A stretch of DNA of 11,738 nucleotides, taken from positions 1 through 11,738 of the forward strand of contig URQG01000036.1 of assembly GCA_900549895.1 (NCBI GenBank), in the 5' to 3' direction. The notes under the pieces are model-generated. The model was not told the DNA's origin. It did not search any database and was given only the letters and a program-made list of their open reading frames with translations. This DNA is from an uncultured Lachnobacterium sp. GTDB taxonomy: Bacteria; Bacillota; Clostridia; Lachnospirales; Lachnospiraceae. A program made the translations under genes and the position numbers. Each line of letters begins with the position of its first letter. The stretch's first letter is position 1. Of this stretch, positions 4,884 through 11,738 are shown piece after piece.

Positions 4884-7800
4884 GTGCGTAAACGAATCAG
4901 GCAGATTGCCAGAGGAAAGTTCGAATACGAGAAACCGTCGCTTTCACTACCGGATGAGGAACTAAACATTCAGGTAATCGAAGGACAGGAGTATGCCGGT
5001 AATTTTACGATTACCAGTACTAACCACGTGCCGGTGCGCGGCGTGGTGTACTCCACAAGCCCGAGAATGGAGTGTCTGACACCGCAGTTTGAAGGCGAAG
5101 AAGTACGGATTCGGTATCAGTTTTATAGCAAGGGTCTGGTTGAAGGCCAGGAAGAAAAGGGTGACTTTGTGATTGTTTGCAATCAGAGTGTGTACAGCCT
5201 TTCTTTTTGTGTATCTATAACGAAATTATATGCGGAAACTTCGGCGGGACCGGTGCGCAATCTGTACGATTTTACCTGCCTTGCGAGAGACAATTGGAGT
5301 GAAGCTTACCAGCTTTTTTATCATAAGAGTTTTGCCAATATCATCAAAGCGAAAGAAGTCAAGGAAGCGTTAATCTATCAGGGAATTCTGGGGGCGAAAC
5401 CATCGCCGCAGAATATGGAGGAATTTCTGATCGGTATTCGCAAGAAAAATAAGATCGGCTTTTCACTGGATCAGGCAGAGTGCAGACTGGATGCAGTGGA
5501 GGAAACTCTTCAGCAGTCGGTGGAGATCAAGAAGGATGAGTGGGGATATTTGGAACTTCATGTGAGCTCAGATGCCGATTTCATCCGTCTGTCGGAGAAA
5601 AAGATCACAACGGAGGATTTCCTCGGAAGCGCATATACGCTCAAGTATCTGATCGATTATGATAAGATGCATGCCGGCAATAACTATGGACGTATCATTG
5701 TAAAGTCAATCTACGAGTCGCATGTGTTGGAGGTTTATGCACACAAGGGGACGAAAGCGGAAGATAAGGCTGTTTCTATCCGAACGGAGATCAGGGAGTG
5801 CAAGGCAGGAATCATGGAACTGTATCAGGCATACCGTTTAAAGAAGATTGTGACTGGTGTGTGGGCAAATGAGACGGTTGAGATATTAAATCATCTGCAT
5901 GCAATCCTGCCGGATGAGCCAATGTATGTGTTAATGAAGGCACAGGCACTTGTCATCAATCGTCAGCGTCAGGAAGCGGAATGGATTCTTGAGGCATTTA
6001 AAAGAGACTGGACAGATCGACATGCGCCGGAATGGGGTTATTATCTGTATATTATGACATTGATGGAGAGAGAACCGTCTTATGTGGATCGTATGACACA
6101 TGAAATTGAGGTGATCTTTCATGAAAATCCGGATTCTGCATTGCTTTTTTGGGTATTGTTGTTTTTGGAAGAAGACTATTACAATAACAGCGCGCATAAA
6201 CTGAAGGCAATCGAGCATTGGGTAATGGATGGATGTGCGTCGCCATATTTGTACATAGAAGCGTATTATCTGATATGGCAGGATCCGTATCTGCTCACGA
6301 AACTCGGTCATTTTGAGATTCGTATTTTAAGGTGGGCAATAAGGCATCAGGCTTTAAATCAGGATCTTGCGGCACAGATTTTTCAGGTTGCGCAGCCGAA
6401 TACGGGATTTGATGCTACCGTTTATGAACTTTTATGTGCGGCATATGAGGTGGATTCGAGCCCGGAAAATGTCGGATTTATCTGCAGTTACCTGATTCGT
6501 GCACAGAAATTCGATGTATGTTATCATAATTGGTTTGAGATGGGAATTGAACTGGAACTTCGTATTACAAGTCTGTATGAAGCATATCTGCTCTCACTCG
6601 ATGAGCGTGCGATCGGACATGTTCCGAAGATTATTCAGATGTATTTTCAGTACGATAGCAATTTGCCATACCGCAAGATGGCAATACTGTATAACAATAT
6701 TATCGCATCCCGCAAATCGGACCCGGAAACCTATGCAAAGTACCAGCGGACGATGGGACATTTTGCAATGGAACAGGTTGAGCAGGAACACATGGATGAT
6801 AATCTGGCAGTACTCTATGAGGACATGCTTGATCTGGGGCTAGTCAATGAGGAACTGGCGCATTGTCTTGCAAGGATCCTTTTTATGAGAAAGCTGATCG
6901 TGTTTGACAGGAAGATGGTTCGTGCGATCATTTATCAAAAACCTTTGAAGGAGCCGCAGATCGTTCCGATCGTGGAACAGGCAGCATATTTTCAGTTGTA
7001 TTCGGATCAGTATGTGATATTGTTTGAGGATGAAAAGGGGCGCAGATATGTAAGCAGCGTTTCTTATCGATTAGAGAATCTGATGAAGCCGGACAGCTAT
7101 CTGGAAAAGTGTATGCCGCTTGCACCGGATGAACTGCCGTACATTATCTCATATTTTGAGAAAAAGCCGAATTATCTCACTTACAGCAAGGAAGATGAGA
7201 AATATTTTGCGAGAATTCTTTTCGCGAAAGAGCTGGATGCTGTCTATCAGGCGGATATGGCACAGGAAATCCTTCGGTACTATCAGACAAAGGAACCACA
7301 GGATCTGGTGACGGATTATTTGAAGCAGGCAAACTATGAAACTATGCCGCAGGCGGTCCGCCAGTATATGATGGAGATGCTTGTGGATAATCATTTGTAT
7401 GAAGAAGCTTATTCGTGCATGGAAATTTACGGAATGGATCAATTTGGCATGGCTTCCAAAGTTACGCTTGCAAGTTACAAGATCCGACAGCTGGCGGAGG
7501 AGGAAGAGGCAGATGAGAAGGTGCTTCTTCTTGCAGCCAATGCTTTTGGTAATAAGAAGTATAATGATTCAATTCTCGATTATCTGTGTCGTTTTTATAA
7601 CGGGCCGTCGCAGATGATGCTGCGATTATGGAGAGCAGCTCGAGAATTTGAGATTCCGACATTTGAACTGGAAGAACGCATTCTTGTGCAGATGATGTAT
7701 GCACAGGAGCCTCTTACCGATGCGGAGAATATCTTTGCTCATTATTATGAAGCGGATGGCAGAGATCTGGTTGTGCTTGCCTATATCAGTGCGCGGGCAC

Positions 7801-8435
7801 ATGCATATTTTGTAGAGGATGAGCCACTTTCCGAGGATGCGCTTCTTGTGATTACGGACCGGTATAAGCGGCACATGGAGTTAAATGACGCCTGCTGTCT
7901 GGCTTTACTTAAGTCTCTGGCACAGATCAGTCAGCCGGATGACGAGCAGTTTGCAATGGAAGATGCGTTGCTTGCCGAATATACATGCAGAAATATGAAT
8001 TTTGCGTTTTATAAGCGGTTGGATAAGCGGCTTGTACATAAATATCATCTCTATGACAAAGTATTTCTGGAATACCGTACAAGCCCTAAGAAGCATGTGG
8101 TGCTTCATTACAGCAGGGACGAGGACGGAGAGAATTTTGTCAAGGAGGACATGCCGGATGTGTACGATGGCATTTTTGTGAAACAGTTTGTACTCTTTTT
8201 TGGGGAGATGGTGCAGTATTATATCACGGAGGAGTACGGCAATCAGGTGGAGGTCACGCAGTCGAGCAGGCTTACCAGTACCGATGTGTATTCACAGAAG
8301 GATGAGAGTCGTTACAACCTGTTGAATCAGATGCTAATGTCATCCACTTTGCAGGATGAGAAATCTTTATATCATAACATGAAACAGTATGCCGGATTTG
8401 ATGAGGTAACGAAAAAAGTATTCAAGCTTTTGTAA
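4884..8435 (+). CDS. DUF5717-family giant beta/alpha-solenoid protein
   Basis: The product has 1183 residues, no signal peptide and no membrane helix, so is probably cytoplasmic. Residues 1-115 look like a beta-sandwich: a basic start, then alternating-strand text such as GNFTITSTNHVPVRGVVYS. A second beta-rich segment follows at about 218-287, ending in YGRIIVKSIYESHVLEVYAH. From about 288 to 1050 the sequence is almost entirely amphipathic helices in helix-turn-helix pairs rich in Y, L, A and E, as in TPR-like solenoids. The last 130 residues turn beta-rich again (VVLHYSRDEDGENF onward) and end in helices. I recognise it as the DUF5717 family, of unknown function. The start is GTG 4884 with AGGTG at 4874-4878. 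It is the first gene of a four-gene operon. Likely role, by inference: a large protein-binding scaffold for the Hsp70-like partner encoded next. Confidence 0.8.
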   Translation: MRKRIRQIARGKFEYEKPSLSLPDEELNIQVIEGQEYAGNFTITSTNHVPVRGVVYSTSPRMECLTPQFEGEEVRIRYQFYSKGLVEGQEEKGDFVIVCNQSVYSLSFCVSITKLYAETSAGPVRNLYDFTCLARDNWSEAYQLFYHKSFANIIKAKEVKEALIYQGILGAKPSPQNMEEFLIGIRKKNKIGFSLDQAECRLDAVEETLQQSVEIKKDEWGYLELHVSSDADFIRLSEKKITTEDFLGSAYTLKYLIDYDKMHAGNNYGRIIVKSIYESHVLEVYAHKGTKAEDKAVSIRTEIRECKAGIMELYQAYRLKKIVTGVWANETVEILNHLHAILPDEPMYVLMKAQALVINRQRQEAEWILEAFKRDWTDRHAPEWGYYLYIMTLMEREPSYVDRMTHEIEVIFHENPDSALLFWVLLFLEEDYYNNSAHKLKAIEHWVMDGCASPYLYIEAYYLIWQDPYLLTKLGHFEIRILRWAIRHQALNQDLAAQIFQVAQPNTGFDATVYELLCAAYEVDSSPENVGFICSYLIRAQKFDVCYHNWFEMGIELELRITSLYEAYLLSLDERAIGHVPKIIQMYFQYDSNLPYRKMAILYNNIIASRKSDPETYAKYQRTMGHFAMEQVEQEHMDDNLAVLYEDMLDLGLVNEELAHCLARILFMRKLIVFDRKMVRAIIYQKPLKEPQIVPIVEQAAYFQLYSDQYVILFEDEKGRRYVSSVSYRLENLMKPDSYLEKCMPLAPDELPYIISYFEKKPNYLTYSKEDEKYFARILFAKELDAVYQADMAQEILRYYQTKEPQDLVTDYLKQANYETMPQAVRQYMMEMLVDNHLYEEAYSCMEIYGMDQFGMASKVTLASYKIRQLAEEEEADEKVLLLAANAFGNKKYNDSILDYLCRFYNGPSQMMLRLWRAAREFEIPTFELEERILVQMMYAQEPLTDAENIFAHYYEADGRDLVVLAYISARAHAYFVEDEPLSEDALLVITDRYKRHMELNDACCLALLKSLAQISQPDDEQFAMEDALLAEYTCRNMNFAFYKRLDKRLVHKYHLYDKVFLEYRTSPKKHVVLHYSRDEDGENFVKEDMPDVYDGIFVKQFVLFFGEMVQYYITEEYGNQVEVTQSSRLTSTDVYSQKDESRYNLLNQMLMSSTLQDEKSLYHNMKQYAGFDEVTKKVFKLL

Positions 8436-8447
8436 AGAGGAGTGTCG

Positions 8448-9671
8448 ATGGAAAATCCATGCTATCTTGGCATTGATCTCAGTGATTCGTATGCCATGGT
8501 AAGTTATTACGAATTGAATATGAGTGAGCCTGACACGGTCAGTACGGTTGCTGGAAGTGAGAATTATCATATTCCGACGCTGCTTGCACGACGCAAAAAC
8601 GTTGGAATGTGGTATTACGGCGAGGAAGCGAAGAAGATGGCAAAGACGAGTGAAGTAATCTGCGTGGACTCTCTGTTGCGGCGAGCGGTGGCCGGAGAAG
8701 TCATCGGAGTGGGAGGCGAGAATTATGAGGCCGTTGATTTGCTTGCTTTGTTTTTGAAGAAAGTGATGGAACTTCCACTAAAGCTAGGAAACGGCAGAAG
8801 TGTGAAACGTCTTACAATCACGGTTGACCGGCTGACGAGGGAGAATATGGAAGTGTTTTGGAAGGTGGCAGGCCGTCTGGAACTGACTGCAGATCGTTTT
8901 ATGGTTGTGGATCATAAAGAGAGTTTCTATTATTTTTCGTTGAGTCAGCAGGAATCGTTATGGCTTCATGATGTTTTTCTGTTTGCCTGCGAGGGGGGCA
9001 GCTTGTATTCATATGATCTCAAACGTGATATGCGTACAACGCCACAGGTGGTTTCCATTCATGAGTCGCCGCGTCATACGTTGAAAGAGAATCGGGATGA
9101 TTCGTTTGTTGATATTATGAATAAGGCTTTTGAAAATCGTATCGTCTCTACGGTATATCTTGTGGGTGACGGATTTGACGGTGGATGGATGAAGAATTCA
9201 CTCAATGTGATGTGTCGTGGACGCAGGGCTTTTATGGGAAAGAATTTATTCTCGAAGGGAGCTTGTTATGCGGCTGCGGTGCGGGATCGGGAATCCTGGC
9301 CATATATCTATATGGGCGAAAATGAGATGAAGTTTAATCTCAGTCTTAAAGTTAAGGATAAAGGCAAGGTGGCCTTTTTTAATTTGATCAGTGCGGGAAG
9401 AAACTGGTTTGAGACAAAGGGGGAATGTGAGGTTATCCTGTCCGGAACGCCGGAAATTGATTTCTGGAAACAACTTCCGAACAGTAGAGAAGCCAAGATT
9501 GAAACACTGGAACTGACGGATCTTCCGCGCAGACCGGATCGTACGACAAGAGTGCGTGTGGTGGCAACTCCGATCGCGGATGACAAGATTGCAATCGAAA
9601 TCCGGGATCTCGGGTTTGGAGAATTTTTCCGGGGAACCGATAAAGTCTGGAAATATACAATGGTAATGTAG
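8448..9671 (+). CDS. DUF5716-family Hsp70/actin-like (ASKHA) protein
   Basis: The 407-residue product follows the Hsp70/actin order. A phosphate-1-like strand YLGIDLSDSYAMVSYY (residues 6-21) is followed by LTITVDRLT (122-130) and VAGRLELTADRFMVVDHKES, in the place of the Hsp70 'TVP...AGL...EPTAA' block. A phosphate-2-like FACEGGS lies near 179-185 and an adenosine-motif-like VYLVGDGFDGG at 236-246, then NLFSKGACYAAAV. About 120 beta-rich residues (285-407) end the protein and match my recollection of the DUF5716 C-terminal domain. Asp10 is kept, but the Gly-Thr after it is Ser-Asp, and the phosphate-2 Asp is missing, so ATP may be bound without hydrolysis. ATG 8448 is preferred over GTG 8442, because GAGGAG ends at 8442. 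The start is 12 nt after the DUF5717 stop. The family call is fairly sure; the fold is inference. Confidence 0.75.
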   Translation: MENPCYLGIDLSDSYAMVSYYELNMSEPDTVSTVAGSENYHIPTLLARRKNVGMWYYGEEAKKMAKTSEVICVDSLLRRAVAGEVIGVGGENYEAVDLLALFLKKVMELPLKLGNGRSVKRLTITVDRLTRENMEVFWKVAGRLELTADRFMVVDHKESFYYFSLSQQESLWLHDVFLFACEGGSLYSYDLKRDMRTTPQVVSIHESPRHTLKENRDDSFVDIMNKAFENRIVSTVYLVGDGFDGGWMKNSLNVMCRGRRAFMGKNLFSKGACYAAAVRDRESWPYIYMGENEMKFNLSLKVKDKGKVAFFNLISAGRNWFETKGECEVILSGTPEIDFWKQLPNSREAKIETLELTDLPRRPDRTTRVRVVATPIADDKIAIEIRDLGFGEFFRGTDKVWKYTMVM

Positions 9672-9679
9672 AGGTTGTT

Positions 9680-10519
9680 ATGGGTGAGTTATTATTTTGT
9701 CATGAGCCGATCGCGGCACTGCCTTATTATGTGGAGGGAATAGGGATCAATCTCTATTCTATGGAAGAATTGTGTTATTACATTATGGGTAATACATATC
9801 TTTTGGACAACTCCTTTATGAGTGAGGAATTGTGTACGTGGGTGGAAAAGCAGATGGGACTCTATAAGCTGGCGGAACAGCTTAGGGATATTATGCGGGG
9901 GCAGGGACTTCTCTCGGAATTTGTGCTGGCAATATTGGAACAGAACGGATACTGCACGATGAAAGAGATGCAGGATATCGTCCTAACAATCCGGCAGATG
10001 GAGGAGAAGTCGGATTTTGAATGTAACAAGATTCGTGCGGACCAGCTGATGGAAAAACAGAAGTATCTGGCAGGAATCTATGAATATAAGAGACTTCTGG
10101 ACTCACCGGATGCAAAGGAAGCATCGGCATTGCTCCGCGGTAATATCTGGCATAATCTCGGTACCGCATATGCCAGGCTGTTTCTGTTCGAGGAAGCGGC
10201 AAAGTGTTATGAAGAGGCATACAAACTGAACGAATCGAGAGAATCGCTTCGGGAATGTCTACTTTGTTATCGTTGCATGCACGATGAGACCGGATTTATG
10301 CGCAAAGCGATAGAACATAATATTGATGAGACAGGTATGCAGGAGATACGAAACGAATTGTCGCTTGCAAGTCGATCGGAAGGTTTGGAACAGTTTGAAG
10401 AACATCTGGAAAAACTGGCTGAGGCAAGTGAAGGCACTGCGAAAGTACAGGCAAAAAATGAGATTGGAGATATCATTTTCCGGTGGAAGGAAGAATACCG
10501 GAAGAGTTGTAGAGTATAG
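9680..10519 (+). CDS. Tetratricopeptide-repeat protein
   Basis: The 279-residue product has no signal peptide or membrane helix. The N-terminal half (1-115) is helical, with the stretch YYVEGIGINLYSMEELCYYI near the start, and is not familiar to me. The clearest TPR is at about 153-187: NIWHNLGTAYARLFLFEEAA, then KCYEEAYKLN, with the W/L-G/A-Y-A-P-like pattern. A preceding helix pair around QKYLAGIYEYKRLL (128-142) and following helices to about 215 are probably degenerate repeats. The C terminus is charged helix. It starts 8 nt after the DUF5716 stop, with AGAGG at 9670-9674, so is translationally coupled. TPR proteins commonly bind Hsp70-type partners, which fits the operon, but the partner here is inferred from position only. 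Confidence 0.8.
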   Translation: MGELLFCHEPIAALPYYVEGIGINLYSMEELCYYIMGNTYLLDNSFMSEELCTWVEKQMGLYKLAEQLRDIMRGQGLLSEFVLAILEQNGYCTMKEMQDIVLTIRQMEEKSDFECNKIRADQLMEKQKYLAGIYEYKRLLDSPDAKEASALLRGNIWHNLGTAYARLFLFEEAAKCYEEAYKLNESRESLRECLLCYRCMHDETGFMRKAIEHNIDETGMQEIRNELSLASRSEGLEQFEEHLEKLAEASEGTAKVQAKNEIGDIIFRWKEEYRKSCRV

Positions 10520-10525
10520 GAGTTT

Positions 10526-11719
10526 ATGATTTTTTCAAAGTTATTTCGTAAAAATAAAAGAAGATACGATGCGCAGGATTACGATCAGAGTGAATATGCA
10601 AAGCTGCAGACAGAGAATATTGTCGAGGAACTGAATCTGTCCGATGAAGCACAGGCTAAGCGTTATGTGATCGATCTGTGTGAGCAGATGATCGCTGCTT
10701 CAAAAGAACTTGATGACGTGCGCAGTGAGTATAATCTGGTTACTGCTTATCTGACGGATATTCAGATCATAGAGGAACTGACGGATGCGGAGAAGGCTCC
10801 GATCGTGGAATGCGCGATGCATGTGGCAAAGCTGGACAAGGACCGCAACGAATTCTTAAAAACGCAGCGCAGGCTTTCTGAGACACAGTTTGCACAAATG
10901 CAGGAAGAGGAGGATGAACTTCCTGGAATTATCAGGCGGTTGAAGGAAAATGAGCGTTATATGGATGCGGTCAAGAAAGATCTCACGTATCTCGAGGGAC
11001 AGAAATTGCAGTGGGCAATCCTTCGAAACGAAGCTGTACACAGTCAGAAACTGCTTCGCAAAGCATCGCAGTATCTGTTTGTTACGTTTGCATCGGTATT
11101 TATCCTGTTTCTTGTCGGGGCCTGGTATTTTAAGTTTGACTCATCGTTGCCGCTTACAATTGCCGCATTTGTTGCAGTACTTGCAGGGGGATATGTTCTT
11201 GTGCGGTATCAGGATTGTACAAGGGATATCAGGAGGTCGGATGTGAACAGAAATCATGCGATCTCATTGGAAAATCATGTGAAGATTAAATATGTCAATA
11301 TTAAAAATGCCGTGGATTATACCTGCGAGAAGTATCATGCCCGCAATTCGCAGGAATTGGAGTATGTGTTTGAACAATATCAGGATGAGGCGCGTGAGAA
11401 AGAAAAGTTCCGTAAGACGAGTGATGATCTTGATTATTATTCCAAGTCGCTGATACAGTATCTGATGCGGCTTCGAATGTATGATGCACGAGTCTGGATC
11501 AATCATGCAAATGCAATTGTAGACAGTCGAGAGATGGTGGAACTGAAGCACAATCTGATCGAGCGACGTCAAAAGCTTCGTGCGCGTATGGAATATCAGA
11601 TCCGTGCAATCGCGGATATGAAGAAGGAAGCGAGAAAGAATGTCGATCGTATCGGAAATTGTGGGCCGCAGATTGAGGCGATTATTCGTAAAATTGAATC
11701 TATAAATCCTGTTTTATAA
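10526..11719 (+). CDS. Membrane hairpin protein flanked by coiled coils
   Basis: The 397-residue product begins with a basic stretch (KLFRKNKRR). A long charged helical region follows, with coiled-coil character at about 45-180 and a run of acidic residues (QMQEEEDELP). Two hydrophobic segments lie at about 183-203 (LFVTFASVFILFLVGAWYF) and 208-227 (LPLTIAAFVAVLAGGYVLV), joined by only a few residues (KFDSS). A second charged, helical, coiled-coil-rich region runs to the end. With such a short loop both large domains must face the same side, most likely the cytoplasm. I do not recognise a named family. ATG 10526 follows TAGGAG (10517-10522), which overlaps the previous stop; the gap between genes is 6 nt. 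Inference: a membrane anchor for the soluble products of the operon. Only 19 nt follow its stop in this window. Confidence 0.75.
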   Translation: MIFSKLFRKNKRRYDAQDYDQSEYAKLQTENIVEELNLSDEAQAKRYVIDLCEQMIAASKELDDVRSEYNLVTAYLTDIQIIEELTDAEKAPIVECAMHVAKLDKDRNEFLKTQRRLSETQFAQMQEEEDELPGIIRRLKENERYMDAVKKDLTYLEGQKLQWAILRNEAVHSQKLLRKASQYLFVTFASVFILFLVGAWYFKFDSSLPLTIAAFVAVLAGGYVLVRYQDCTRDIRRSDVNRNHAISLENHVKIKYVNIKNAVDYTCEKYHARNSQELEYVFEQYQDEAREKEKFRKTSDDLDYYSKSLIQYLMRLRMYDARVWINHANAIVDSREMVELKHNLIERRQKLRARMEYQIRAIADMKKEARKNVDRIGNCGPQIEAIIRKIESINPVL

Positions 11720-11738
11720 CAGAGAACCGGTTATTGAC

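Noticed and set aside
11725..11732. AACCGGTT palindrome after the last gene
   Set aside because: An 8-bp palindrome at the window edge with no T tract and no context; cannot be interpreted.

Overview
The window looks like chromosomal DNA from a Clostridia bacterium of the Lachnospiraceae type. Real genes have moderate GC, strong AGGAGG-type ribosome binding sites and very short intergenic gaps, and all lie on the + strand. Two of the proteins (here called DUF5717 and DUF5716) belong to families that I recall mainly from Lachnospiraceae. That assignment is from memory of the families, not from a search. I see no rRNA, tRNA, CRISPR array, transposase or integrase.

Layout. Positions 1-880 are AT-rich and hold no convincing gene. 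They contain two diverged tandem repeat units of about 74 bp, a nested inverted repeat and decayed-looking sequence. Positions 881-1592 hold a few possible tiny reading frames, an ArsC/Spx-like thioredoxin-fold protein and a 58-residue two-helix membrane protein. Positions 1671-2185 hold an XRE-type helix-turn-helix regulator with a C-terminal membrane segment pair. Its frame is broken at a run of six A, exactly in the form of an A AAA AAC slippery heptamer. A 45-46 bp direct repeat occurs once upstream of the ArsC-like gene and once between the regulator and the next gene. Positions 2343-4748 encode a complete P-type cation ATPase.

The main interest is 4884-11719, a tight four-gene operon with gaps of 12, 8 and 6 nt. 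It encodes: (1) a 1183-residue protein with predicted beta domains at both ends of a long helical solenoid (DUF5717); (2) a 407-residue protein with an Hsp70/actin-like (ASKHA) layout and altered phosphate-binding motifs, followed by a beta-rich tail (DUF5716); (3) a 279-residue TPR protein; (4) a 397-residue protein with coiled coils on both sides of a two-helix membrane hairpin.

Inference: products 1-3 have no signal peptide or membrane helix and are probably cytoplasmic. Product 4 could dock them on the inner face of the membrane. An Hsp70-like protein together with helical-repeat partners and a membrane anchor suggests a scaffold or chaperone-like complex of unknown function. The first half of the window (ArsC-like protein, regulator, ATPase) looks functionally separate from this operon.
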